Shown here in pieces: positions 1-9,908 of a stretch of 50,399 nt of DNA. This DNA comes from Ramicandelaber brevisporus (Eukaryota; Kickxellomycota; Ramicandelaberales; Ramicandelaberaceae). How positions within the stretch are numbered: the first letter of the stretch is position 1; each line of letters opens with the position of its first letter. The stretch is taken from the NCBI GenBank assembly GCA_025201865.1, contig MU602717.1, positions 16,847 through 67,245 on the forward strand, in the 5' to 3' direction. A program made the position numbers and the translations under genes. The notes under the pieces are model-generated. The model saw nothing but the letters and a program-made list of their open reading frames with translations. It was not told the origin of the DNA and ran no database searches.

Positions 1-1866
1 GTGAGTGATCGCATGGTCATCATCCAGGCTGCAGTTGGCAACATTGCTCACCTTAATAATGCTGACAATCACCTTGCATCGGCCACTCTGAACCTACTCA
101 CAGCGGCTGGTCTACCATCTCCATCATCACTCTCTCGGCGCAATCTGCCCACAATCCAGCCGTCCGGTGTTGATGACGAACTGGTGGTTGCTGCTATTAT
201 TCAGCACAGTGTACCCAGCGACTCCCGCGTCGGCCTGATGGTGAGCCTGTCAACCGCGCTTGCACTGCTTCGCGCCATTGGTTCACCACTGCCACATCTT
301 CATATCGGCCTCAGCTTCTGCGAGTTTATTGCTTCTGCGATTGACAGTCTCCAAGCAGCATTCAGTGCATCAACCAATCCTGTTGAGCATGCAGCTATCA
401 TCCAAACAGGTGTAGCGATCCAAAGCGTTCTTGACCGCAATATGGTATCAGCAGATGTTACTCAACAACTTGATCGCCTCGTCAGTCAGTCCACCTTACA
501 TTCGGCATCACAACAACAGCAGCAGCAGCAGCAGCAGCGGCACATGATGCTCATCGACTGGACCAAGTTCTGGCTGCATCTTGGCCGCCGTGTTCAAGAT
601 TTGCGCCACGCCAACAGCAACCAAATCACCAACCTCTTCCACATTGTGGCATCGTTCTTCATACGGCACTCTCCAATATCTGCAGTGTTTGATTGCTTCA
701 TCAGCCATCCCGCAGCATCGGCGTTTCTGTACCACATATTCCCGGTAGCATCGCTTGCCCTGTCAGAATATGGCAGCGAGGCTTTCGCACCAGCAGTGAC
801 ACGCACTTCGTCTGTATGCACTTTAGTTAAAGGACTCGTTAGGGCACAAAACTGTCCATCGCTGGCTGCATCCGCCTGCATTCGCTATTGCCAACTGGTG
901 CTTCGCTTTGACTCTTCCACTGCATGTTTTGCACGTCCGCAGCTGCCGCTCGAATTTGCCGCCGCAGCTGCGCTTCGTCACGGACTGGTGACAAGCGAGA
1001 TCGATCTGCGCCAAGCCATCAGTCGCATGCCACAGCATACGGTGCCACACAATGACGTTCTCCTGTTGGCAGCAGAGTCTCGCAATGGTAAAGTTGCTTC
1101 TCGCCAAGCACTCAGTGACTACATCATGCAGCTGCCTGAGAGTGCTGACCATGGCATTGTACTCTGTGTCCTGGATGCTCTTGATCCAAGTGACGATGCA
1201 TTCGAAGTAATTGTTCGTACAGTGCTGGCTGACATTGTAGCCCATCCAGCACTATTTCCTCAACCACCAGAAGGTCAACATCAGCAGCAGTGGCAGCATC
1301 CAATTCCGAACAGTCCACTCCTGTTTCACATACCAACACCGCCTGAGCTTGGTCTGACAGAAGAGCACTTCTCTGTCGCGGTACGCTGCCTCAACCGGCG
1401 TGGCCATTTCGACGCTACTCGTGCACTGATGCGACGCATGCTGCCGTGGTTCCACATGCGACTGCGCTCAGAGGTGCTATTTGACTGTGCACTCGCTGCT
1501 CTCGATGTCCGTGATTATTCGACTGCGCAGGCAATTGTTCGATTCCAGCCTGTCACCAATTTGCATGCTGCTGTGATCAATGGTGTCCTTGCACTCGCCT
1601 CTAACGATTTCACCGTAATCCCAGAGATATTGCGTGCGGCTCGTGAGGCTGTCACCACAAGGTTGCGTACCATCGGCACATTTGACTATGCTGGCTCGTA
1701 CCAGATACTGCAGTTGCTGTCGTTCCTGCATGAGATTGAGGAGTCTGCGCAAGAACCGCCATCATCAAATCTGTCTCAGCTGCGCCTGGCTCGTGACATC
1801 TGCACCCAGCCCGATCAATATCATCTTCAGATTCTTCGCATCATACGCACCGCTCGTTCTGCTTGA
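1..1866 (+). CDS. Large helical protein of unknown function, 5' truncated
   Basis: This reading frame is open from the first base of the window to a TGA at 1864-1866, giving 621 residues, so the gene begins upstream. I do not recognise a family. The product is rich in Leu, Ala and Ile and looks like stacked alpha-helical repeats, as in scaffold or subunit proteins. A run of Gln (about residues 171-178) marks a loop. No signal peptide, membrane segment or catalytic motif is visible. The window opens with GTGAGT, which looks like a splice donor, but the frame continues smoothly through it, so it is more likely coding (Val-Ser) than an exon edge. The 3' neighbour is the convergent secreted phosphoesterase, 158 bp away. 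Confidence 0.8.
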   Translation: MSDRMVIIQAAVGNIAHLNNADNHLASATLNLLTAAGLPSPSSLSRRNLPTIQPSGVDDELVVAAIIQHSVPSDSRVGLMVSLSTALALLRAIGSPLPHLHIGLSFCEFIASAIDSLQAAFSASTNPVEHAAIIQTGVAIQSVLDRNMVSADVTQQLDRLVSQSTLHSASQQQQQQQQQRHMMLIDWTKFWLHLGRRVQDLRHANSNQITNLFHIVASFFIRHSPISAVFDCFISHPAASAFLYHIFPVASLALSEYGSEAFAPAVTRTSSVCTLVKGLVRAQNCPSLAASACIRYCQLVLRFDSSTACFARPQLPLEFAAAAALRHGLVTSEIDLRQAISRMPQHTVPHNDVLLLAAESRNGKVASRQALSDYIMQLPESADHGIVLCVLDALDPSDDAFEVIVRTVLADIVAHPALFPQPPEGQHQQQWQHPIPNSPLLFHIPTPPELGLTEEHFSVAVRCLNRRGHFDATRALMRRMLPWFHMRLRSEVLFDCALAALDVRDYSTAQAIVRFQPVTNLHAAVINGVLALASNDFTVIPEILRAAREAVTTRLRTIGTFDYAGSYQILQLLSFLHEIEESAQEPPSSNLSQLRLARDICTQPDQYHLQILRIIRTARSA

Positions 1867-2024
1867 TCATTACTCTTTATCATGATTGTCTACTTTCTTT
1901 ATTTAGATCGCTAAATAGTATACTTTTTATCCGTTACGAGTAGATAACTCCATTTGGATCGAAGACAAAAGCCATTTAACAAAAGGGAGACGAGGTAAAT
2001 GAGAGAGGGAACGACTATTAACAC

Positions 2025-2696
2025 TTAGATCAAATCGATCTTGGCCCAGCAGGCAGAGTAGCCCTTGTAGAGACCAGAGCCAGTTGGCGAGTCAGCCAAG
2101 AACACGTCACTGACGTTGAATCCGACAGTGATGTGTGGCCAGTACGACTCTGGGTCGAACAGAGAGCCCTCGCCGCCGTTCTTGCGGTACTTGGCGAACA
2201 GCTCGCGGCGGATAGCGAGATGGTTGCGTGGCTTCTCGACAATAACCTGGAACACCTCCTTGAAACCAGCAGTGGTGTTGACGCGCTCACGGCCGAGGCA
2301 GACTGGGCGGATTGGCGACTTTTGGATCTCAAACTTCTTGGCGGCGGCGTTGACGTCAGCAATGGTGACATTGACGGTGGCGAGCTGGTTGAACTCTGGT
2401 GGGGTGAGAACGGTGACATGGGACTCGCCACGGCTCATGAGTGGGTAGGCCTTGGATGAGGCATTGAGCTTGTCAAAGAGTGGCTTGATGAGCTTGAAGT
2501 CGACGATCTGGCCGAGCCAGTTGGTGTTGTTGTGCCACTCGAGCTTGGAAGTGTCGCGGACGCTGCGGCTGAGGGTGTAAGCTGGAGCCTTTGGGTCGAG
2601 AATGATTTGGGCACCGCCATGGTACCAGTGGGCGTTGGCAGAGGCAGCCAAGGTGGCAGTGGCAACAGCAGCCGCAGTCGCGAAACCGAAACGCAT
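2025..2696 (-). CDS. Secreted 2H phosphoesterase-like protein
   Basis: The product has 223 residues and starts with a typical signal peptide (about residues 1-22, an Ala-rich hydrophobic core ending Ala-Asn-Ala). Two H-x-T motifs, His93-Val-Thr95 and His188-Ile-Thr190, lie about 95 residues apart, which is the hallmark of the 2H phosphoesterase fold (ligT/CPDase/AKAP7 superfamily). These enzymes act on cyclic or 2',3'-phosphodiesters of nucleotides or RNA. Several N-x-S/T sequons (for example near residues 56, 78, 109 and 140) fit a secreted glycoprotein. The substrate is unknown. An extracellular role in degrading RNA products is an inference. The ATG at 2694-2696 is the only start that gives the signal peptide. 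The gene is divergent from PHO85. Confidence 0.85.
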   Translation of the reverse strand: MRFGFATAAAVATATLAASANAHWYHGGAQIILDPKAPAYTLSRSVRDTSKLEWHNNTNWLGQIVDFKLIKPLFDKLNASSKAYPLMSRGESHVTVLTPPEFNQLATVNVTIADVNAAAKKFEIQKSPIRPVCLGRERVNTTAGFKEVFQVIVEKPRNHLAIRRELFAKYRKNGGEGSLFDPESYWPHITVGFNVSDVFLADSPTGSGLYKGYSACWAKIDLI

Positions 2697-3582
2697 ATTA
2701 TGTGTGTGTGTGTGGGAGTGTGTGCTTTTTCTTTACGAAAGAGGAGTTGAGAGCGTCTGAAAGACAGAGGTGAAGTGCCAGGAGAGCAGCTGAGTGTGTT
2801 TGGGGGAAAGAGAAGGGAAGTGCAGAGAGTGAGAGGCAGTGTGAAGAAGAAGAAGAACAAGAGGACGAGAGTCGCGCACGCAAGAAGCCAACACGGTTCA
2901 GCAACCTTTATAACGTTTGTTCGGAAGGACAGTTCGACGGTGGTTGGTTGTTGGTACTTTGGCCCTCTGTACCCCGCACCGCTGTTCCGCTGTTAATGTC
3001 CCCTTCACTCACTCACTCGTCTCTCTCGTTGGTCAAATCGAGCTCCACAGTATGAGAGTGCCGGAGATGCAATGTAAAAAAGAAAAAAAACAAAAAGCAA
3101 AAAATTGGCTGCCATCGTGTCTATGGCTCGTCACAGACTATCTTTTTTCATTCGCCTGTATCCTTGGACAGCCACGAGGGTCATACATGGTGGCATCGTT
3201 CACCATCTTTGTGACTTCATCAACCTCTATTTATATGGCCAAAGCTGACCACTTTCTTCCTTTCTTTCTTTCTTTCTTTCTATTTTTTCCATACACGCGA
3301 TACCAATATTCAAGGAGGTCGGCTCGACTGTATTGGTATGAATGTATAGGACAGGCAGGTTGGTCGATCTGTGGAGCTTGAGCTCGCTTTATTTTCTCTT
3401 TCTCTTTCTCTTTCCTTCTCTTTCTGTCTCTCTCTCTCTCTCATTTCGAGCAATCAACTCACGCCAAAACAATACCTGCTCTGCTTTTTTCTTTGTTGCT
3501 TCCTTTGTCGTTCTTCGTTCTTCGTTTATCGTTTTTATTTTTTATCGGGTATTGATTGTTGCAACAGCGGTGGATAGCAGCG
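2697..3582. promoter_or_regulatory. Divergent intergenic region between the secreted phosphoesterase and PHO85
   Basis: No gene is seen in these 886 bases. The left part holds a (TG)n run at 2700-2716 and GA-rich sequence, which is the pyrimidine-rich leader of the minus-strand gene. The right part holds a (TTTC)n run near 3258-3282 and CT-rich microsatellite from about 3390 to 3445, which is the pyrimidine leader of PHO85. Just before the PHO85 ATG a TTGCAACAG sequence (about 3559-3568) could act as a splice acceptor, but no matching donor is convincing. Confidence 0.5.
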
Positions 3583-4836
3583 ATGGACAAGTACGATAAG
3601 CTCGAGAAGCTGGGCGAGGGCACGTACGCTACCGTGTTTCGTGGCCGCATAAAGAGCACTGGTGAGATGGTTGCGCTCAAGGAGATTACACTTGACCCGG
3701 AGGAAGGTGCTCCTTCGACCGCGATTCGCGAGATTTCGTTGATGAGGGAGCTTCGTCACACAAACATTGTGCGCCTGGTGGACACTGTCCACACGGAGAC
3801 CATCCTGATGCTGGTATTTGAGTGCCTCGACATGGACCTCAAGAAGTTTATGGAGCTCAACGGCCGCCAGAAGCCGCCAAAGACGCAGAGCACTGATCCA
3901 CAGCAACTCCAGGTTCAACAGACGCGGCAGCCCAAGTTTGACAGCTTGTATCACGGACCGCACATTCATCCAGGTGCATTGCATGTCAATATTGTGAAGC
4001 ACTTCATGTACCAATTGCTGCGCGGCATTGCCTTTTGCCACGAACGCCGTGTTTTGCATCGTGATTTGAAGCCGCAGAACTTGCTTATCCGCCTGGAGGG
4101 ATACGAGCTCAAGATTGGCGATTTTGGATTGGCAAGAGCGTTTGGCATTCCAGTGCACTCATTCTCGAGCGAGGTTGTTACGCTGTGGTACCGTCCTCCT
4201 GATGTGCTGCTTGGCTCAAAGAATTACACCACATCCATCGACATTTGGTCAGTCGGTTGTATCATGGCAGAACTGTTTACTGGTCGTCCGCTCTTCCCAG
4301 GCTCAAACACTGATGACCAGTTGAACCGCATCTTCCGAGTGATGGGCACACCGAACGAGCTGAGCTGGCCGGGCATTGGCGATTATCCTGGCTGGAAAGA
4401 GTTTGCTGTTCAGCAGCCTACCACTTTGAATGCAGTGCTTCCCATGATTGACGCAGATGGCATGGACTTGCTCAAGCGCATGCTACAGTATCAGCCACAG
4501 AATCGTATCACTGCTCGCGATGCAATGAACCATGGCTGGTTCAACAGTTGTAACATTGCCGCTCATGATCCAAATCGCCACAGTGCTATCCAGGCTGCTG
4601 CATCTGCCGCTGCTCACAACACAATGAACATGCTGCGTCAAATGCAGACAACCAACGCACTGGCAGCCGGTGTTCAATATAACCCACTTGTTTTTGCTCA
4701 ACAGCAGCAACAGCAGGCTCTTCTCAGCGCTCACCAGCAACAGGGCTTAGCCAACGCTGCTGCATACCAAGCCGCGCTCCAACAGCAGCAGTTACAGCAG
4801 CAGCTTCATCAACAACAGGTTGCAGCATATCAACAA

Positions 4837-4870
<34 letters not shown>

Positions 4871-4983
4871 TTCATGGCCACATTGTTGATCCTGCATTGG
4901 CTCAACAGTTCCATTTAGCTCAGCAACAGCAACAGCAGGCTCAAACTCAGGCATTGTTACAGCAGCAGCAGATGTTAGCTTAT

Positions 4984-5031
<48 letters not shown>

Positions 5032-5166
5032 CTCCACAATCTCACTCAAGTGTCAGGAGCCTACACCAATCTGACTGGCAATCCCGCTATTGATGCCCAA
5101 TTAGTACATGCTCAACAACAGCAGGCTTATGCAGCGGCTCATCAGCAACATCAGAATCGCCAGTAA
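3583..5166 (+). CDS. PHO85: Pho85-type cyclin-dependent kinase with kinase insert and polyQ tail
   Basis: The product has 527 residues. The kinase domain fills about residues 4-345: glycine loop GEGTYATV (11-18), catalytic Lys33, the cyclin-binding helix PSTAIRE (44-50), HRDLKPQN (159-166) and DFG (180-182). The sequence [11 protein letters not shown] after the activation loop is typical of Pho85/CDK5. In yeast Pho85 pairs with PCL cyclins and controls phosphate sensing, glycogen and the cell cycle. Two things are odd: about 40 extra residues (96-134) before the helix that precedes HRD, and a C-terminal tail of roughly 180 residues made mostly of Gln and Ala. The start was placed at ATG 3583, because the frame upstream has no ATG and the kinase begins directly there. 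The gene ends with a tandem stop, TAATAA. Confidence 0.95.
4831..5031 (+). repeat. CAG/CAA tracts encoding polyglutamine in PHO85
   Basis: Two glutamine tracts lie in the PHO85 tail. The first (about 4831-4869) mixes CAA and CAG. The second has 14 uninterrupted CAG codons at 4984-5025 followed by CAA CAG. Pure CAG runs of this kind are prone to slippage, so length may vary between isolates. Confidence 0.9.
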
Positions 5167-5776
5167 TAACATTCTTTTAAAAAAAAAAAATACAAGCAAC
5201 ACTCTCATGTAGTCATCCATAATTATCACTTTCGCCTTTGTTTTCAAATAAAAAGAAAAAGAAAAAGAAAAAGAAAACGCTTTTCAATCAAATCATTATC
5301 ATCATTAATTACTAAAGAAGATTGGTTTAAATATCGGCCTATTTTTACGTCTTCAAAAGTTCTCACGGTTATGCCGAATCTTCCGCGTCTTGGCCATCGT
5401 GCGCAGCAACAGAGGCAGCGGCAACGGCAGCAGCAACAGCAGCAGCAACAGCAGCAGCAACAGCAGCGTCCCACATTGTTGCCACCATTCCTCAATTAAT
5501 AATCGTGGTCCCTGGAACTAGCAACAGTTCCTATTCGTGCATCGTATATTGATGGTGTTGCCACAAATCTTTATAGAAGACCGACAACAAACGAGACATC
5601 TGATCAATAGATTGTTCGCTGCTGGCATAGACTACATAAATAGACGGCCTGTTTCCAGCTTCCAACAATTCTGTCAAGTCTCAACAACATCATCTTCATC
5701 ATCACCATCAACTCAGCGTTCTCATAGAATAGAATAGATATCCATCCATCTATCCATCCATCTGCCTCATCTCGAA
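5167..5776. other. Intergenic region after PHO85
   Basis: The region starts with the 3' end of PHO85, with AATAAA near 5247 followed by an (AAAAAG)n run at about 5250-5275. It then holds a short Gln-coding ORF (5371-5499, listed separately). It ends in the leader of the small secreted protein, with an (ATCC)n-like run at about 5740-5762. No other gene is supported. Confidence 0.5.
5371..5499 (+). CDS. Possible 42-residue Arg/Gln-rich mini-ORF
   Basis: An ATG at 5371 opens 42 codons ending in TAA at 5497-5499. The peptide starts with a short basic stretch, continues with alternating Arg and Gln, then about a dozen Gln, and ends in Pro/Leu-rich residues. It resembles no family. It may be a short translated peptide, a relic of the PHO85 polyQ tail, or chance coding in a CAG/CAA repeat. 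The reverse strand of the same repeat reads as polycysteine, which argues that the repeat drives the open frames. Confidence 0.15.
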   Translation: MPNLPRLGHRAQQQRQRQRQQQQQQQQQQQQQRPTLLPPFLN

Positions 5777-6085
5777 ATGCGTTTCATTGCCATCGCTGCT
5801 CTCGTCGCTGCCGCCGCGTCCTCTGCCGTCTCGGCCGTTAACGTCATCTACGGATCCCGCGGCATCGTTCCGGTCAACTACGGATCCTGCCGCAATGCCA
5901 AGGCTGTGCCACACGCCATTATCGCTCTCGAATCGTCTGTCGGAAACTTCCTCTGCAACTCTGATAATGCCGATCTCGTCAACTGTGCCGGTTTCAATGA
6001 CCCGAAGACCGCCTGCCCAGCTCTCCGCAACCGCTGCGAAACTTACCAGGGCACTTTTGTTGCCGTTGCCTGCGCCAGCCATTAA
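5777..6085 (+). CDS. Small secreted six-cysteine protein
   Basis: The product has 102 residues. Residues 1-20 form a clear signal peptide (MRFIAIAALV then an Ala/Ser/Val core). The mature part of about 82 residues has six cysteines, at 38, 60, 70, 80, 87 and 99, an even number that fits three disulfides. A short motif, Tyr-Gly-Ser, occurs twice (25-27 and 35-37). Size, signal peptide and cysteine content fit the broad class of fungal small secreted cysteine-rich proteins, some of which act at the cell wall or on other organisms. No specific family is recognised and no function is assigned. The ATG at 5777 follows an ATCC-rich leader. Confidence 0.85.
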   Translation: MRFIAIAALVAAAASSAVSAVNVIYGSRGIVPVNYGSCRNAKAVPHAIIALESSVGNFLCNSDNADLVNCAGFNDPKTACPALRNRCETYQGTFVAVACASH

Positions 6086-6415
6086 GTATAAGAATACATC
6101 TAAAATAAACCAACGTTAAATGAACCTGTTTAGCGAAATAGAGTATACAATTGGTGTTTAGATGCCATCTACCTGAGAGCGGCATCATCTGTTTTATGAA
6201 TTAAGGAAGCTCTACTATTGATAGCTACAATTAGTTACTAGTAACTCATGTTGAAATTTTACCATCTAGTTAACAAAACAGCTGATCTTATTTTAGCCAA
6301 GGTGAATGCGAATAAACACAAAACGGAATGTTAAAAAGGATGCGAATAAGAAATAAATGGAGAGAGAAGGGCAATAGTAGCAATGCGGAGTATGAATACT
6401 AAATCTTAATGTTTA
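6086..6415. other. 3' region between the small secreted protein and PAK
   Basis: The region is AT-rich and noncoding. AATAAA-like hexamers occur on the plus strand at about 6099, 6312 and 6352. On the minus strand, AATAAA (6412-6417) begins within the PAK stop codon. No gene is seen. Confidence 0.5.
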
Positions 6416-8497
6416 TTACGATGAGGCAGCACTATGAAGCTTAAACAATGGCAGTAACGTTTCTGGTCCTCCAGCATCCTTCAAAAAGTCCTTCTGAAGC
6501 AGCTCAGTCATGGTCGGGCGACTTTGTGGAGCGACTTGAAGACATTCATTGATGAACGTGAGTGCTCCTTGAGACAGCAGCTCGGGTCTCTGCAGCTTGG
6601 GAGTGCCGTTCGTTGCAATCAAGTAAATGGCCTTGAATGACTCCTCAGCGTAGTACGGAGGCTCTTGCTCAAACAATTCAATGACGGTGATACCCAGTGA
6701 CCAAACGTCAACCATTGGGCCGTATGGCTTCTGCTTGATAACCTCGGGGGCGAGCCAGTGAGGAGTGCCGACCATTGTGGCACGCTTACCCTTTGGATTC
6801 GACATTTGAGCACAGAAACCAAAGTCAATCAGTTTGATGCGACCGCCGCTGCCAATCAGAATGTTATCGCTCTTGATGTCACGATGAATGATATTGCGCG
6901 AGTGCAGATATTCGAGACCACGCACCACTTGTACAACTGTAGCCGCGGCTTCCGGTTCATTGAAGCTGCGCTGTTCAACAATCTCAGCCAGTGGTCCACC
7001 ATCCATGTACTCCATCACTACCCATAGCTGTCGCTCATTGACCAGGAAAGCTTCAATAAAGTTGATAATGTTCTCGTGATGAGCATCTCTCATAACAATG
7101 ATTTCATTAACCAAGTTATCCTTGCGAGATTGTTTTGCCAAGTCAATGTGCTTGATGGCAATCAGGTCCTTGGTATCAATAGCTCGTGCCAAATACACTG
7201 TTGCAGTGGCGCCTTTACCAAGGGTCTTTACGCGTGCAAACAGCTGTTTCGGATCTCTGGATGATGTAATCGATTTCATCACACTCATAATTTGCTCATT
7301 GGACATCTTGCTGTTGACAACTGGTGTATCGGACGATCCAGCCGCTGTGGCACTGCCATCTGGGCTGGGAGTCTTTGACACGGCTGGCACTGTTGGAACT
7401 GCAGATGACTGCTGTGGCGAGGGTGGTGTTGATGTTGATTGAGCCTGAGCAGGCAGAATTGGCTGCGGAGTCGGTTGCTCGACTGGAGGAGAGCTTGGTA
7501 CTGGAATTGGACTTGACTTTGGTGGCAGCTGTGCGATGACTGCGGCTGGGGCAGCTGGAGGTGGCACTGGAGGAGCTACTTTGGAGAGATGGTCAACAGC
7601 TGAAGCGGAAGGTGCGGGTGGCAGAGGAGGAGGTCCTGATGGCTGCAGCTGACCGACGGGCTGCCAAACTTGGGCAGGCACAATGGGCTGTCCATAAGGT
7701 TGCGGAGCGTATCCACCGCCATATGGATTGTAGAGTGATCCATATGGGTTAGCTGCATATGCTGAATATTGGTATGGCGGGTTGTACGGCGGTGGTGGGG
7801 CCACAATGACTGGCTGATGCTGCTGATGCTGCTGATGCTGCTGAGGGTATTGAGGATGTTGAGGAGGAGACTGGACTGGGGCCAGCTGTTGCATTGGAGG
7901 CTTGTCAACAGCAGTAGAGCTGGATGAGGCTGTATGCGTAGTTGTAGTAGTTGTAGTGGTCTGGTTTTGGTTTGAACCAGGCTCAAAATGCATTACGGCA
8001 GGCTCGTCCTTCTGATTTGTGTAAAACTCCAAAATGTCTTTAACAGCCTCCGGATCATTGTTATACGCAGTCGCACTAATCTTGTTGTTTTGGAGAATAG
8101 ACTGCCACTCAGGAGGCAAGCCAGTGTACTCACCACTGATTGGATTAAAGTCACCATGAGCGTTGTGTCTAAAGTTGGTGGGCTTGGATATACTGAGAAT
8201 TCCGCTGCATCGTTCGCGTATGCCATCCATCCATGAATACAACTCATCATCTGTGCTGCACTTCAAATGAAACTCGGCCTTATCTGTCTTAACAATAAAG
8301 ATGTGGTATTTGGCATTGCCTCTCTCAACCGCTGTGACATCGGACAGGAATATAACTGCAGTTGCTCGGTACGTCTGCTCGCTCTTGTACAGCGTCAGGG
8401 TGGTGTCTCGTAGTACAGCGTGCCGCTTTGCCCACATCAGACTGAGAAGCGAGTCATCTCTCAGCTCAAGCGAGCCCTTCTTAATTATTGTCGACAT
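6416..8497 (-). CDS. CLA4: p21-activated kinase of Cla4 type (PH, CRIB, kinase)
   Basis: The product has 693 residues. In order they hold a PH domain (about 5-97), a CRIB motif beginning ISKPTNFRHNAHGD at residue 103, a long Pro/Gln/Ser/Ala-rich linker (about 160-400) and a protein kinase domain (about 417-672). The kinase has HRDIKSDN near residue 537, DFGFCAQ, and an activation loop with ATMVGTPHWLAPE typical of PAKs. The PH plus CRIB arrangement marks the fungal Cla4/Skm1 branch rather than Ste20. The family is bound by Cdc42-GTP and phosphoinositides at the cortex and acts on septins, budding and polarity. The ATG at 8495-8497 opens directly into the PH domain. The stop is TAATAA. Confidence 0.95.
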   Translation of the reverse strand: MSTIIKKGSLELRDDSLLSLMWAKRHAVLRDTTLTLYKSEQTYRATAVIFLSDVTAVERGNAKYHIFIVKTDKAEFHLKCSTDDELYSWMDGIRERCSGILSISKPTNFRHNAHGDFNPISGEYTGLPPEWQSILQNNKISATAYNNDPEAVKDILEFYTNQKDEPAVMHFEPGSNQNQTTTTTTTTHTASSSSTAVDKPPMQQLAPVQSPPQHPQYPQQHQQHQQHQPVIVAPPPPYNPPYQYSAYAANPYGSLYNPYGGGYAPQPYGQPIVPAQVWQPVGQLQPSGPPPLPPAPSASAVDHLSKVAPPVPPPAAPAAVIAQLPPKSSPIPVPSSPPVEQPTPQPILPAQAQSTSTPPSPQQSSAVPTVPAVSKTPSPDGSATAAGSSDTPVVNSKMSNEQIMSVMKSITSSRDPKQLFARVKTLGKGATATVYLARAIDTKDLIAIKHIDLAKQSRKDNLVNEIIVMRDAHHENIINFIEAFLVNERQLWVVMEYMDGGPLAEIVEQRSFNEPEAAATVVQVVRGLEYLHSRNIIHRDIKSDNILIGSGGRIKLIDFGFCAQMSNPKGKRATMVGTPHWLAPEVIKQKPYGPMVDVWSLGITVIELFEQEPPYYAEESFKAIYLIATNGTPKLQRPELLSQGALTFINECLQVAPQSRPTMTELLQKDFLKDAGGPETLLPLFKLHSAASS

Positions 8498-8837
8498 CTA
8501 TCTCAAAACAAGCGATCGTTACTGAAGCCGATTGAAAGAGAAGCAAGAAAGGAAACGAAGCGAAAAAAAAGAACAAGAAAAGAAAAGGTAAGAAAACGAT
8601 GGAGGGTGTTAGTCTTCAGTGGTCTTCAGTGGTGGTAGTTGGTCCCTATGCCCCCGGTCGGTTTGTTGGGTATTTCTTGCAGAAATCTCCGCGTGCCTGC
8701 ACCCCAATTCTCCCTCTCCCTCTCTCCTTCTGTCTCTGTCTCTGCGCCTGTCTGTCTGTCTGTCTCTCCTTTCACTGCGGCAAGCGGCTTTGTTCGCTGA
8801 TCAACACAGGAATGAAACGGGTTGGTGTTTAAAGCCT
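8498..8837. promoter_or_regulatory. PAK upstream region
   Basis: These 340 bases hold the PAK leader, which is purine-rich on the plus strand near 8530-8590, and a CT/TCTG microsatellite at about 8708-8768. The 3' end of the Myb-like gene lies at the right. No gene is seen. Confidence 0.45.
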
Positions 8838-9452
8838 TCATTTTTCCGTTAGCCTTCGCAGTACATTTCCGTCATCATCGTACACGAGGACGCCTCCTTT
8901 CCACGTACTAAACTCAAGGCCAACTTGCTTGTTTAGCTCGTATTCTGCCATGATGGCTTGCTCATCTCCCTTCCAATCCTTGTACAATTGCAGGTTCTGT
9001 CTACCAATAAGTCTGATGGTCTTGAGTCTGAGGTCGTTTGTCGACCAGGCCGGGAGCAAAGCCTCGGAAATCTCTCTGAAATGGCCAATTCCGTACTTTT
9101 CAATGCCCTGGATAAGCAAACCACGCTCCACCTCTGTCCACTTCCGGGGTCCAGCTGGAATCGCTGGTCCATTGCCAGACTCGCCGCCTTCGCCGCCTTC
9201 GCCTCCGTTCGCATCACCACTCGACATTGTGGATGGACTATCCTGGAAGTAGGCATGGTTTAAATTGCCCTCGTCATCAATCATCCTGTGAGTCTCCTCA
9301 GCGTCTGGCCGTCTGCAGAACTTGAGCCTCATTGTGCGAACCCAAGCTTGCTTCTCGTTGGCAAGCTCCTGGATCTGCTCGTCAGTCATCAGCTCTGGAC
9401 TGATTGTTGCCAGCTCGCTAAGCTTGGCTGATTTGGAACTGGACGCCATCAT
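8838..9452 (-). CDS. SANT/Myb-domain protein
   Basis: The product has 204 residues. A single SANT/Myb-like repeat lies at about 103-160, beginning KWTEVERGLLIQGIEKYG, with the spaced aromatic residues expected for three helices. Before it lies a Gly/Glu-rich linker (about 80-95). The N-terminal 60 residues are charged and helical. One SANT repeat with no second Myb repeat suggests a chromatin or transcription complex subunit that may bind histone tails or DNA. Which complex is not evident. Two adjacent ATGs (9450-9452 and 9447-9449) both fit, and the outer one is used. The gene is divergent from dymeclin. Confidence 0.85.
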   Translation of the reverse strand: MMASSSKSAKLSELATISPELMTDEQIQELANEKQAWVRTMRLKFCRRPDAEETHRMIDDEGNLNHAYFQDSPSTMSSGDANGGEGGEGGESGNGPAIPAGPRKWTEVERGLLIQGIEKYGIGHFREISEALLPAWSTNDLRLKTIRLIGRQNLQLYKDWKGDEQAIMAEYELNKQVGLEFSTWKGGVLVYDDDGNVLRRLTEK

Positions 9453-9908
9453 CGCTATTGTTTACGTGCCTGTGCTTGTGTTTGTGTACTTGTGTACTTG
9501 TGTTTGTGTGTTTGTGCTTATATGTTTATGTGTGTTTACTTGAGATCAAGTTGTGTTTGTTGTTTGTATACTGGAATTGGAACATGTACTGCGCGTGACA
9601 CGTTGTTGTTATCCAGAACCTTCATCCTCATGGAATAAAAAAAAATCAGAACACGACAGCGCGATCGAGTCCCTCTATCTATCTCTCTTTCTCTCTCTCT
9701 CTTGTGTCTTTTGCTGACCATCGCACAACTCACCCTGAGCTAGAAACAGGCGAACCAGCTGTCGGACTCGTGTTCGTCTTCACTACCAACTATTCCTCCC
9801 CTCCTTCCTCCGTTACATACATACGTCCATACACACATACGTACACACACATACATACATACACAGACGCGTCTAATACCATCGTTGTTTTTAGTGTTCC
9901 CACTCGAA
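9453..9908. promoter_or_regulatory. Divergent promoter region of the Myb-like and dymeclin genes
   Basis: The left part is a (TTTGTG)-like run (about 9466-9540), the leader of the Myb-like gene. The middle holds an A8 tract and a CT run (about 9676-9702). The right part is a run of CATA and CACA repeats (about 9816-9865) before the dymeclin start. No gene is seen. Confidence 0.45.

Noticed and set aside
1-6. GTGAGT at the very first bases looks like a splice donor or GTG start
   Set aside because: The coding frame runs on without a break and the gene clearly continues from upstream.
5244-5495. Polycysteine ORF on the minus strand
   Set aside because: It is the reverse reading of a CAG/CAA repeat. 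The same holds for the polycysteine frame at 39426-39647.
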